Shown here: positions 14,601-33,199 of the stretch, piece after piece
How positions within the stretch are numbered: position 1 is the stretch's first letter
Layout: each line of letters begins with the position of its first letter
DNA from: Neocallimastix lanati (nom. inval.)
Taxonomy: Eukaryota > Neocallimastigomycota > Neocallimastigomycetes > Neocallimastigales > Neocallimastigaceae
DNA length: 33,500 nt
Direction of reading: 5' to 3'
Assembly: GCA_016946835.1 (NCBI GenBank)
Contig: JACVTC010000036.1
Location: 920,001-953,500, forward strand
Notes under the pieces: generated by a model
The model's input: the letters and a program-made list of their open reading frames with translations, nothing else
Databases searched by the model: none
Told to the model about the DNA's origin: nothing
Program-made: the position numbers and the translations under genes

Positions 14601-17055
14601 AAAAAAAAAATAATAAATCATTTAATCATTAATTTATTATTTATTAAGTTTATAAATTTCAACATTTTCTTCAATAGCTGTTATTTTTATTAGTTATATA
14701 TATTGGAAATATAAACTTTAATTAGTATTAAAAATTATAGATAAAAACATAATTTTATTAATAATGATATTATGAAAAATTAAATATTAGAATACAATTG
14801 TGGCGTATAATAATTTACTTTCTAAAATATAAAATACAATAGATTTTTATAATACCATAAAATTAGGTCAAATTAATATACTTCTAAAATCTTATATTAG
14901 TATAATTATTATATTAAATAAATTATACTTTATATTAAAGAAGACTTCATAACCTTTTATAACAAATATACTTTAATATAATACTCTATTTTTAAATATA
15001 CTTAAAAGTTTTACTATTCTTAATTATTATATAAATTATTTTGATTAATAAAAAATATATATATTTTTTTCTTTGATCTTTGGAAATAAGGAGAAATTAT
15101 GTTAAATAAATAAATAAACATAAATATTATTAATAAAAAGTAAGCTTTTCATATATAAAAGATTAGAAAAGAACCCTTGAGTGTAGTCACCACAAAAAGT
15201 GGAATAAGTTTTTTTTTTTTTTTTGTTTTTTCATAATTTAAATATGAATATATATATTAATATAAATATAGTATACAGAGTTTGATACTTTTTTTTTTTT
15301 TTTTTGAGTAAATAAGGTAATATGACAAATATGGAAAAAAAATATATAAAAATTTGTTTATAAAAAATTTGATAGTTTGAGTTATTGATTATATGACATA
15401 AATAAAAATTTAAATAACATATTATAAATATATTATTTAATTATTATTATATTACAATACACATTTTTATAATTATTCTATTAATATTTTAATATAATTT
15501 TAATACCTATCTATTAATATAGCATTTTTTTTGATTAAAATTTTAAAGTTATTATATTCCAATAAATAGAATTAATATATAAATACATTTATTACCATAG
15601 CTTTTATTTGCTTATTATTGACGATTTAAATAAATAATTAATTAAAATTTATTATTCTATTCTAAATTAAACTTAAAATCTTAATAATTGAAGCTTTAAA
15701 AACTAATAGATTAGAATATATTATGCAGATATAAAATAATATATTTTATTAATAATATATCTTAATTAAATATTAATAATTTTTTAAATAATTTAAATTA
15801 AATAATAATTATAATATTAATAATAAAAATTAAAATTATAGTAATAAAAATTAAATTATATTAAATGCCATTTAATTAAATAAATGTATTACAGTATATT
15901 AATACATAATAAATTTATATATATAGATATAAATATAATTAATATATTCTTTATAAGATAAAATTTTATTTTCAATAAATTTAATTATACTCTTAAAGAA
16001 ATTAATCCATTTTTTTTGTTTTATACTTTATCTAAAAAGTATAATAAAAAAAAAAAAAAAAAAAAAAAGGTTTCCGTTATGCATAAATAATGACAATAAA
16101 AAGATTGAAATAATGATTGTTTTTAATAACCTAAAATTATATGATAATGATTAAAAGTACATTGAATAGGGAATTCCTATATATTTCTTGTGTATTTAAA
16201 TATAATATTTTTTTTATTTATAAAAAATATCATAATTACTTTAAATTTATTTATTATTTATTACCTTTTTTATTATTTATTATCTATAAAATTTATTCAT
16301 CGTTATTACGAATGAAACTACTCTAAATCATTTATCAAAATAGCAGAGGAAAGAAATTAAATAATAAAATAGATTTAAACTATAAAAATATAAAATAATA
16401 TTAATTATAATTTTTTATGAATGTTTGTTAACTATTTTTTTTTTTTTTTTCATTCAGTTTTATTTATTAATTATTAATTAATATTTTTTAATTATTTAAT
16501 TATTAGTTCCAATTTAAAAAAATATTCTTTTTTATTAATAATTTATTATTAATTTTAAATTTTCATAATTTAAAAGTTTATTTTAGTAATAAAAATATAA
16601 AATTTATTAAAAATATAATAAAAAGCAAATTATATTTAAAACTATTTATGTCATTCTCTTAAACGAACAGTTTCTAAATATCATTTCTCTTTTTATATTT
16701 CTTTCTTTTCTTTTTTTAAATATTTTTAGTATTTATTTATCTTTTTCTATTTTTTATCTTATCGTTTTTTAAATAAAGTGTTCTTTATTATTATTAAATA
16801 ATTATTATTATAATAATTATAAATAATTTATTATGTCGATAATCATTAATTAAAAAATTTTAATAAACACCCAAAAAAATCTTTTTTAGTAATATTTTAG
16901 AAGAAAAAAAAAAATTTTTTTTTTTTTTTTTACTTTGAAATTTTTTTATAAAATTTAAAAAAAGGAAATATTTAAATTTTATAAAAAATTCATATTCTAA
17001 TTTGATTGAATGTTGTAATGTCTGTTATTATATTGTAGAGTTTAACTTTCAACAA

Positions 17056-17090
<35 letters not shown>

Positions 17091-18521
17091 AATAAATAAA
17101 TAAATAAATAAATAAATAGACATTTAATGTTTGAATGTAACAATATAGTTTGATTTGACAAAAAAAAATAAGCTATATTGGTCTAGATTAACAAACTTTT
17201 TTTTTTTTTTCAAAATAATAACAAACAGAACATCTACATTTTAATTAGAATAATATTTTTTTTCTTAAAAAAATATTTATATATTTCAGAAGTAATATAT
17301 AAAGTAAAGGTTAATAATATAAATAAAAATAATTAATCTAATATAAAAATAAGCCATAAATACAATATAAAATAAAGCAAATAAGAGTTTTAAAGTATTC
17401 AAAATATAAAATAAAATATAATATATACATATAATAGAATTTTAAAAGGAAAATAAAAAAAAAAAAAAGAAAGAAAATAAAATATTATAATAAAAATTAA
17501 AGATTACAAAGAAATTGAGCAAAATTAATAAAAGTTATAATCTATAGAAATAATATTAATAATACTTTTACAATATATAAGTAAAATATATAGCTCTTTA
17601 CTTTTTTTTTACGACAATAAATAAATATATTTTATTCAATTCTCATTATATTCAGAGTTTAATTTTAAATAAATACCCATTATTTTCCTTAATAAGTTGT
17701 AGATATTAAATAACTCAATCCTTGTCAATATATATATATTTTTCCTTTTTTTTTTTTAAATGTAGATTATTAATTTTAATTAAATATATAAATATTAACA
17801 AATGCTAAATAGCTATTTAATTTTTTTTTTAATTGTTTGTTATAATTGAGATAATTATATTTAAAATAAATTAAAACAATACTATTCATTTAATAAATTC
17901 AGACATTAATACAATCTAATATAAATAATATATAAATAATATTAATAGCTCAAGACAAAAGCCAATTTATAATTAATTTATAATTATAAAAAATTATATA
18001 TATATATGTAATACCATACTTATTGCAGGACGACATTTCATAAATTAATTGTAAGTCTATTATTTTTTTTTTATACTTCAATTGTATAATAAATTTATCT
18101 TGATAATATATATAATATGAAATTATATTTTTAAAAATTAGAAAAAAAATATATATATATATATAATTATCATATCAAAAATAGTTAATAAGTATATAAG
18201 ACAATTTTATTATTATTATTATTATTATTACAATAAAATATAAAAAATTATATATATTATCAATAATAAATATAAATTTCTTTAAATTTTAAATTTTTAT
18301 ATATTTATAATTTTATAAAATGTTTATTATATATATTACATTATATTGGTATAATCATAATTTTTATATTTAAATAATAAAATAAAATATAATATAATAA
18401 AATACGAATCAGATATTACATATACACTCTGAATATTTTAAAAACCAACAAACCAAAGTTGACATTGTATAGTTTAAATTTTAATTTATATATTAATCTT
18501 TTAATTTAATTAAAGAACAAA

Positions 18522-20718
<2,197 letters not shown>

Positions 20719-21344
20719 AATTTAAAAAAAAAAAAAATAAATAAATAAATGTTTATATATAAAATGTATTTGAATAAAATAATAAGAAGAAGAAGAAGAA
20801 AGAAAGAAAGTATAAGAAAAAAGAAAAGTAAAAGTAAAAGAAGGGAATATTAAAATAAAAAATAAATTTTTTTTTAATAGTAAAATAAATATATTTATAA
20901 ATATAATTATTAATATTATTATTAATATTAGCATAAATGAATACTAATATTAAAAGATATTATTAATAAAATCTGTTTTTAATATTTATTAAATTAATAA
21001 AAAAAAATTATATATACATATATATAAAAAAAAAAAAAAAAAAAAATAAAAAAAAAAAAAAATAAAGCAAAACAAAAAAAACTCAGTACAACATATATAT
21101 ATAAATATATAAAAAAAAATTGTTAATAATAAAATTTTATATTAAATTATTATTATTATTATTATTATTATCTAAAAGAAAAATTATATATATTGGTACA
21201 AATTATTTTATTATTATTAATTTGAATTAGTAAAGTTGTGATTAATAATAATAATAATAATAATTTAATAATATATCAAATATAAAACAATAAGTACACA
21301 AATAAGATAAATATATATATATAATTAAAAAAAGAAAAAAAGAG

Positions 21345-21397
<53 letters not shown>

Positions 21398-21649
21398 TAT
21401 CAATGGAAATATTAATTCATATAAAATATAAAATATGAATAAAAGATAAAAGAGTTAAATTTTAAATATCAATTAATAATAATAGTAATAATAAACAAGA
21501 GGTAAAGAAAAGAGGAAAAGAATATATTATATATATAATGAATTTTAAAACATTATTTTATATTATTCTTTAATCCTTTTATTTTTTTTTTTTATTTCTT
21601 TTCATTTCTATTTATTCCACTCTTTTTAACACTATTATATATGTTATTT

Positions 21650-21685
<36 letters not shown>

Positions 21686-22080
21686 GAACTATTTTATAAC
21701 ATTTTATAACCATTTTATATTTTTAAAAAAAGATGTTATATAGTAATATATTTATATATTTTTCAATTAATAATAGAATAAAAAAAAATTTTTTTTTTCT
21801 TATAATATTTTTTTTTTAAATATTTCCTCCCTAAATTTTATTTTATTTTTTTTATTTTTTATACTACATTCTTCATAATAATTTTGTTTATTATTATATT
21901 ATTATTTATTTATTTATTTAAATAATTTATATATAGAATATTATAAGTATTTTATTTATTAATATAGGACTTATATGTACTTTTTTTTTTTAGTAAAATT
22001 AATTTTAAAATTATATTAAAAAAATATATATATTTATTTAATAGACAATTTACTTTTTTTTTTTTTTTTTTTTTCATCTA

Positions 22081-22136
22081 TTATTTTATTTTTATTTTTA
22101 TTTTTATTTTTATTTTTATTTTTATTTTTATTTTTA

Positions 22137-22167
<31 letters not shown>

Positions 22168-22177
22168 TTTATTTTTA

Positions 22178-22208
<31 letters not shown>

Positions 22209-22379
22209 TTTATTTTTATTTTTATTTTTATTTTTATTTTTATTTTTATTTTTATTTTTATTTTTATTTTTATTTTTATTTTTATTTTTATTTTTATTTT
22301 TATTTTTATTTTTATTTTTATTTTTATTTTTATTTTTATTTTTATTTTTATTTTTATTTTTATTTTTATTTTTATTTTT
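22081..22379. repeat. (ATTTTT)n hexanucleotide array
   Basis: About 300 bp of nearly perfect ATTTTT units with a few one-base-short units (near 22160 and 22202). It is the longest simple array outside introns in the window. Confidence 0.95.
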
Positions 22380-22483
22380 TATCTACTATCAATAGTAATA
22401 TTAAATTCTACTAATATGACTAATACTACGACTACCTAATAAATAATACTATAGTTTTTTTTTTTTTTATATTATTATTTTAG

Positions 22484-22522
<39 letters not shown>

Positions 22523-23179
22523 ATTTATAATATATATAAAAAAATAAAATAAAATTTCAATATTTTTTAATAATTAATAAATTAATAAATAAAGCAATGG
22601 AAGTGTATTATTATCTTCCATATATCTACGCAAAAAAAAAAAAAAATAAAAAAAAAAAAAAAAGTAATTATATTATACTTTATAAAATATATTATTATAG
22701 GTTAGGGTTTTTAAATGATTTATTAGAGTTGCATTTCGACAAGTTGTCTATTGAAATAAATGAATGAATGAATAAGTAAATAAAAATTCAAAATAATTTT
22801 TTTTAAACTTGTTTTTATTATATTTTATAATTAATTATAGATATTTTTTAATATTTTGTAAAATAGTAATAAAATTATTATTAATAATATTTAATTATAA
22901 AAATATATTTAATTATAAAGATATATTTTAATATTTTGTAAAAAACAATATTATTATAATAATATTTTAATTATAAAAATATATTTTTAAAATAATAATA
23001 TTTTATCATTAAAAATATATTTTAATGTTCTTAAGCTAATCTAATCCAATAAAGATTAAAAATACTTTAATCAATATTTTAAATAATTTCTTTTTTTTTT
23101 TTAGTGTAACTAATAAAGTATTTATTTGAGATTATTATATTTTTTATTATATAAAGTATAAAAATTTTTATATTATAAT

Positions 23180-23738
23180 TTTATATTTATTTTTATATTT
23201 AATAACTATTATTATTTTCATCGTTAATATAAAAATATTATTACTGATGTTTCTGTAATTATTGCTACAGTTTATATTATTTATTTATTATTTATTGTAT
23301 ATTATTTATTATAAATTTATAAAATACTATAAGAAAAACTTTTTTACGTTTTTCTAAAGTAGATAAATATTATTTTTATTAATTCATTTGTAAATATATT
23401 TGTAGATAATAATAATAATTATTATTTATAATTTAATCGTTTATTATTATTATTAATGACAATCCTTTTATAATTATAACACTACTGTTTATATTATTAT
23501 TATTTTTTTTTATTAATTATTTATTATTTATTTAGTTAAACAGATATTTATGTAATATTATTTTTATTAATTCATTTATATATATATTTGTAAATAATAA
23601 TAATTATTATTTATAATTTTAATCGTCATTATTATTATTAATGAGAATCCTTTTATAATTATTACTATACTGTTTTTTTATTATTATTTTTTTTTATTAT
23701 TTATTATTTATCAATTATTTATTATTTATTTATTTATT
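23180..23738. repeat. Tandem repeat of about 188 bp, two clear units plus a weaker one
   Basis: The string TATTTTTATTAATTCATTT occurs at 23371 and again at 23559. Both are followed by the same order of words: a TAATAATAATTATTATTTATAATTT-type stretch, then AATCG, AATGA(C/G)AATCC, TTTTATAATTAT and ACTGTTT. A more diverged unit with ATCGTTAA and TGCTACAGTTTAT precedes them at about 23180-23340. Non-coding. Confidence 0.75.
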
Positions 23739-23784
23739 TAAAAAGATATTTGTAAAGGTAAATACCTTTACAAATATCTTTTTA
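23739..23784. repeat. Perfect inverted repeat (22-bp arms, 2-nt loop)
   Basis: The left arm (23739-23760) contains GATATTTGTAAAGG. The right arm (23763-23784) is its exact reverse complement, CCTTTACAAATATC at the core. It lies immediately after the last 188-bp unit. The arms contain G and C and are not a simple AT repeat, so the pairing is not a trivial product of composition. Confidence 0.9.
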
Positions 23785-23845
23785 TTATTTAAATATTTAC
23801 TTCAAAAATATAAAAGATATCTATACAAGAGGTTAGGGTATTAAA

Positions 23846-23877
<32 letters not shown>

Positions 23878-23945
23878 TATATATATATATATAATTAAAA
23901 ATTTTATATAAATATATATTATATATATTATATATATTTTTATTT

Positions 23946-24263
23946 CTTTAACAAACTAATTTAGAGAAAATAAAACATCTTAATTTGATAAAGTAATATA
24001 TATTTTATGATTTTTATTTATCATGTTTTAAAGTTCATCTTCAACAAATAAAATAATTATTTTATTTCTACTTTTTATTTTATTTTAATTATATAAATCT
24101 GATTATATTACATTATTCAATAAATATTCTATTCATGTTAAGTATGAGCCATATTACGGTTAAATAATAAATGATACTAATAATATTTATATATAAAGTA
24201 TATAGATGTTATTATGATTTATAGCAATAATGATATTCCATATATTAAACTTTATTTTTAACA
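23946..24263 (-). repeat. Probable 3' LTR of the copia relic
   Basis: On the minus strand the sequence after the purine tract GGGGAGGAA begins TGTTAAAAATAAAG, the expected TG start of a copia LTR. It continues as non-coding AT-rich sequence toward TTTGTTAAAG near 23947. The outer end and target-site duplication cannot be fixed without a second LTR copy. Confidence 0.5.
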
Positions 24264-25470
24264 TTCCTCCCCAAGTTTAACACCCTTATAACATATAATT
24301 CATTTAGAAAGAATGGTTTTTTCTGAATTTATTCATATGAGATGAATTTAAATATTTTTTAAATACATTGGCTAAATTTTTGTTCTGATTTAATATATTT
24401 AATATAATATAATTTTATTTTACCTTCTCAAATTAGTTCAATTATTTTATGATATTTTAAGACAATGTGTTTTGATTTTAAGATTTATGACTTTATTTTT
24501 GCAATTATAAATTGTAGTCTTATTAGAATTAATTATTATATTATAATTATATTATATTATATTATTTATTATATTTATATTCAATTCCTTAAATAAATTT
24601 TTTATTCCATAAATACTAACGAGCACATTTACGTATTCCGTAGTATTCACTTTCTGCGGTCGAAAAAGCTACTGTATTTTGTAATTTTGAGTACTAACTC
24701 AAAAGTTCTGAATTCGTTGTCATTACAAATTCCGTGGTAGATTCTCTAGTATTTGAATCACCGTCTAAGTCTACATCAACATAAATTTCAAAATCACATT
24801 TGTCATCTTTTTCTAAATTTTATTTTATAGTTGGGTTTGTATTTTAGATATCTAAATATTTTTAAAACATTGAATCAATATTCATATCTAGGATTTTTGG
24901 CTCTCCTCTTTGGTGCTTTACTTACCGAGTTTAGAATATATAGCCTTTTACAAATAGCTAGATACCATAAATTTCCAAAACAACTTGACTATATTTGGTT
25001 GAATTAAAGGATTTTTTGTTTTAATTCATCAATTATGAATTGGAATCATATTTGAAGATGATTCAAATTTATCTATATCATATTTCTTAAAAAAAAAAAA
25101 AAAAAAAAAAAATCATTCATGCATTTTTTTTTTATTTGGTGAATTAAATATCCATTTTTATATTTGATAAAATTTTCTAAATTTTATACTAATTATGAAG
25201 TCAACATAACCTATATAGGCTATTTCAAATTTATTTTTTAATAGATTTATAATTTTAATAGTTTCTTTTACTTCACCTTTAATGAGTATATCATCTACAT
25301 ACGTTCTTAATAGACATTTTAATTTAATTTAATTTTTTTTTCTCACATTTTAACATACAAATAGGGCTCACCTAATAAATTTTTTAAAATTTTATATTCA
25401 ATAGAACTTTATTTAATGGGTCGATAAAAAATTGGATGTAGCTTAGCTCTTAAAAATAATTGTAGTAAAG
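23946..25470 (-). mobile_element. Ty1/copia LTR retrotransposon relic (3' half: RT, RNase H, LTR)
   Basis: On the minus strand from about 25470 the order is as follows. A partial reverse transcriptase contains GEPYLYVK. The YVDD active site (LLRTYVDDILIKGE) lies at 25290-25301, followed by a NLLKNKFEIAYIGYVDFII stretch. The RNase H end includes STAESEYYGIRKCAR at about 24620-24665. Then come the typical HI-IKYHKI-ELI-EGKI-L-YI segment and a purine tract, GGGGAGGAA. An LTR beginning TGTTAAAA follows at about 24263. Gag, protease, integrase and the N-terminal part of RT are missing. The frame carries stops and frameshifts, so the element is dead. The 5' break at about 25470-25500 coincides with a poly(A) run and the 5' end of the neighbouring LINE relic. 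Confidence 0.82.
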
Positions 25471-25499
25471 CTTGGAAATAGGTAAAAAAAAAAAAAAAA

Positions 25500-26467
25500 A
25501 TTACAAAAAATAAATAATCAATCATTCACAATCTCTCATCTTATTAAAGACAATAACAAAAAATTAAAATCTTCTACAGATGAAGAATTAAAAGCTTGAA
25601 ATTTTCATTACTATAAATTTCTAGCGTCAGATTTTTCAGGTCAACGTCATTCTAAAGATTTCTGAAAAGATTCTGATGAACTTAGAAATTTAGGAAATCC
25701 AAGGTTACGTTCACGGGAAATTAACTATGATGGAATTCAAATTTTTTAATAATAGTAACCCCTACTTTTTATTTTTCAAGACAAGAGTTACCTAAACCAG
25801 ATTGCTGTATCTACTTGAAGGATTTTCCAATGTGAATAGTTTTATATTTCTTTATTGTATTTCTAAAGAACTCAAAATTCCTTCTCTTTCAGCGAAATGT
25901 GTGATTGTTAAGGTAAGATGTTTTTAAAAAAAATGGAAAAAACTCGAAATGTATTTAATCTCTGATTTACTTAAAAGAAAGAAAGATATTTCATGTTGTA
26001 GACGTCAATTATGGGATAAAGAAAGTTAAAAATTTTAAACAGACAAATTAGATAAATTTTCATCAAAAAAAAAAAAAAAAAAAAAGCATTTATAAACTTT
26101 TTTTTTATGATAGAGATAAGACAGGAAAAAATCAATCAAGGCTAAAGGCTTATATAAAAAAAAAAAAAAAAAAAAAAAAGAATTTGAGAAAAGTAGAGAC
26201 TAACCTAAAGCTAAACTTATAAAAAATATCCTGAATATACCACCATTGGTTTTCTGATGTGTATTTCATGTCAGATGTGAAATATAAATTCGATGCTCGT
26301 ATTGACAAAGCTGCCAATAGGATTGAAAACAACTTTCCAGAACGGTGCCCTTGTTGTTATAGCAAAAAATAATAATCCTTGATTGGAAACATTGGTTTTC
26401 TAAATTCTATCTTTTTTTTTTTGAATTTCGAATGGAATATTTTATAGATATATAAATTCTTTATGAA

Positions 26468-26500
<33 letters not shown>

Positions 26501-27985
26501 GTAATTACCAAGTATTGTTCAATATTAAATAGTAATGAAAGTACTGTTGTCACAGATATGAATAATAATAGAATTAAGTACTGATTCGGATAATAGTAAC
26601 AAAGAGTATAATATTAATTATAATAACAATAGAAATTAACGAAACTCTTAACCAGCAAATTAGTAATCATGACTCATACTCTTTCCAAAATCTATTAATT
26701 TTTTTTTATTTATCATATTTAGAATACTATAGAAATTAGTAGTGTTTTATCGATTAAATAATAAAACCAGAAAGATTTATTTTATTAATAATTTTTATCA
26801 TTATTTATCATTTTCCAGAAAGAAAACTTATTTTCTTGAATTTTTCTTGGACTTATTTTCTTCAACTACTAATAATTAATAATAATTAAGGACAAATGTT
26901 CTTTCATAAAAACTATAAATAGGTGTAAAATTTCACAATAAAATATTTTTAAATTTCGCACTTTTATTAATTAGTTATAAGTAATTTAGAATATTATATT
27001 AACTAATTATTAAATAATAATTAATATTTATATTATTGAATAAATTAATAAAACTCGTTCATTATAAAACATAGTTTAAATTACTTAGTGTTATGAACCT
27101 ATCGTGTAAATATGTTTAATTAAAATATTTAAACAAACTCCCTTATTACAAATAACAATAAAAATAATATTGTTAATAATAGTAGAATTACTGATAAAGA
27201 AAATATTAATATTAATATTAATAATAGTGAAAAATAATAGTATCGTTACTAATAATGTAGTGAATAGGTCAAATGGCTTATTAATTGTGTTAATATTAAT
27301 AATTTTCTGAATAATTTTCCGAATAATGAGTGTGTAAATATATATGTGACGCGGTACCGACTGTATAACTTACTTCTTGGTGGAAGAGATGAAGATATCA
27401 TTGATTTAAATTATAAAAAAAAAAAAAAAAAAAAAGGAATGGATCATTTTTATTAATAACCAAATCATTTCTGGTAATTATTCAAAAAATGCCATTCTCT
27501 GTGTGATCTGCAGCTCTCTTTACAGAAATTATGCCTAGGGCTAGTATTCTACAAGGATTGCTATTCCGACGGTATAAGTGCAAACTAACCATGGAGGGTC
27601 AACGCTGAAAATACAGTAAGACAAACTAACAGGGTTCAATGCCTCTGTAGGAGAAGACCATAATATCTTTCAGATCGTCAATTCAAACCCTTATCCCGGA
27701 ATAGAAATTCTTTTTAAATAGAAAACTTATAATTGGAGATGAATCTCATATCCTATGAACTTTTTTTCTGAATATATTTATTCACTCTATTTTGAATACT
27801 AATTTTTATTTCACATTTCTATTTAAAATAGTATTATACTCTAATTGGACAAACAATATTTATTTATTTATTATTTTTATTTTTTTCTTTAATATATTTT
27901 TGTGTTTTTTATAAAAAAAAATATTCACATGTAATTAATAAACTTGTAAATAAATAAAGCCAAAGATCAAATTTTATTTTTTAAC
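25500..27985 (+). mobile_element. LINE (non-LTR retrotransposon) relic, copy 2
   Basis: The plus-strand sequence starts in the ORF2 linker before reverse transcriptase. It reads SSTDEELKA, a TGA, NFHYYKFLASDFSGQRHSKDF, another TGA, then KDSDEL. Both stops stand where LINE linkers carry Trp. The central reverse transcriptase is deleted near 25750-25800. After that comes the C-terminal region that copy 1 also has: the cysteine cluster ending PERCPCCYSK (26340-26370), the Asn-rich stretch, the FLLGG block at about 27376, and the 3' UTR to about 27985. It aligns with copy 1 (1311-2785) in opposite orientation. It has about 150 bp (27388-27540) that copy 1 lacks. Many stops and frameshifts make it inactive. 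Confidence 0.75.
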
Positions 27986-28269
27986 TAATATTTTGAAGGT
28001 AAAAATATATATATATATATATATATAAGTAAAAGTTTTATATAAAAATAGTAAACTTTTGAATAAACTCTATATATATATATATATTTCTTCAATAAGA
28101 TAATTATAATTTTAATAAGTTTAATATATATATATATTTTAATTAAGAAAATAAATAAATAAAATAAAATAATATAAAATAACACCAAAATTATATTTTT
28201 TCTTTAATAAACTAACTAATATATTTTAAAAATTTTTTATTTATTTGTTTTTTTATTTTTTTATTATTT

Positions 28270-28318
<49 letters not shown>

Positions 28319-28320
28319 AT

Positions 28321-28362
<42 letters not shown>

Positions 28363-29181
28363 ATAATTTTTGAGATTTTTTTAAATGAAATATATGAAAT
28401 ATATAAATATTTATTTATTATACTTTTGAGATTATAATACCCCCAAAAAAATTTGAGTAGCTTTTTTAGATAAATTAGAATTTATAAAATATAAGAAAAT
28501 TAATAAAAAAAAAATATTAAAATGGAAACATTTAGGAAAATTTTTAAATTAAATAATTATTTATATTGCACTTTTTTAGTTAAGTAAAAAAGAATATCTG
28601 TATCAGTAAAATTTTTTCATAAAATACAAAATGTTTTTTATGGTAATTAGTGTTTTAAAACAATAAGCAAATTGTTTCACTTTTAATTTTTTTTTTTTAA
28701 GACCTTTTTTTTTTTTTTTTGGGTTTAATTAAAAATGGATAAAATTTTATAATAAAAAAAAAAAAAAAAAAAAAAAAAAATATGGATGATTTAAATCAAT
28801 TAATTATTAGATATACAATAACCTTTTTTTTTTTTTTTTTTTTTTTTTTGAAGTATATATTTTTCCGATAGAAATTGATTATATATAAGATTTATAAAAT
28901 CTTAATCTAAAAAAAATAAAAAATTAAAATATTTATATAAAATAAAATAAAATAAAAAAATAAGTAAAGATAAAAATAAAAGAAAAATATGAAAATTATG
29001 ATTAATAATAATCTAACATGATATTTGTTATATAAAAAAAATGTAATTAACCATTTTTTTTTTAAATATATATATATGTTTATGTTTTTGATATTTTTAT
29101 GAAATTTTTTCTCTTTACCGTTGATAAAAACAATAAATACAGACATTCCTTTTTAGTAAACTAAACAAGTACAATATATAT

Positions 29182-29253
<72 letters not shown>

Positions 29254-29327
29254 AAATAGTATTAAAATTTAAAAAATATTTATAAGATAAAAATTATCAT
29301 TTTAAAGCATATATATAATATTGAAAT
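27986..29327. other. AT-rich intergenic region upstream of the receptor gene
   Basis: No gene is seen. It holds paired long T and A runs (28271-28310 and 28325-28357), further runs at 28754-28780 and 28825-28849, and AT alternation at 29190-29220. A short frame starting with ATG at 29099 and ending in a GT at 29156 could be an alternative first exon of the receptor, but it is not signal-peptide-like. Confidence 0.6.
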
Positions 29328-32742
<3,415 letters not shown>

Positions 32743-32767
32743 TTATAAATAAAACATAAATTAAAAC

Positions 32768-32821
<54 letters not shown>

Positions 32822-32911
32822 TTATACTAAAAGATTGAATTTATTTTAAAAAGTTTAATGTATTTATAATTTGTTTAAATATTAATTACAAACAGTATCA
32901 TTAATATTGAA

Positions 32912-32943
<32 letters not shown>

Positions 32944-33168
32944 ATTATTATTATTATTTTATTTTAACAAAAATAAAATATTTTTGTAATGCTAATTGCA
33001 TTATTATATATTTAATATTTATTATTTCACTTAAAATTGTATAAAATAAAACAAAATTATAAAAAAAATTATTAAATTATAAGACATTAAAAATTAAATA
33101 TATAATTCTATTTTTAAAATATTAAATAAAATTGAACATACTATTTTAATCTTCAATAACAGTATAAG

Positions 33169-33199
<31 letters not shown>

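Larger units (their letters stand above)
13055..18521. other. 5.5-kb AT-rich gene desert
   Basis: No supportable gene on either strand between the HBS1 stop and the next ATG. Contents are A/T homopolymers (for example 13371-13397, 13491-13526 and 17060-17088), an (AAAAT)n run at 13147-13186, a 122-bp tandem duplication at 13527-13759 and the GC-richer island at 14318-14600. A short mixed-base patch at about 15170-15212 is unexplained. The 61-codon ORF at 16141-16326 is hydrophobic AT-driven sequence without homology that I recognise. I see no tRNA or rRNA. Confidence 0.7.
20719..23945. other. Low-complexity intergenic region
   Basis: No gene is visible. A purine-rich GAA/AGAA run follows the upstream stop codon (20783-20850). 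There are many A- and T-homopolymers, AT alternation at 21361-21393, the (ATTTTT)n array at 22081-22379 and the 188-bp tandem repeat with terminal hairpin at 23180-23784. The word GGTTAGGG occurs twice, near 22700 and near 23832. Confidence 0.7.

Noticed and set aside
15060-15215. CCAAAGATCAAA word shared with the LINE 3' end and a small mixed-base patch, considered as a third LINE tail
   Set aside because: Only 12 bases match; the surrounding sequence does not align with the LINE 3' UTR.
16141-16326. 61-codon plus-strand ORF
   Set aside because: Hydrophobic, AT-driven composition with no splice partners, context or recognisable motif.
22698-23840. Two GGTTAGGG words, considered as interstitial telomere remnants
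   Set aside because: Each is a single unit without a tandem array, so the match to TTAGGG is too short.
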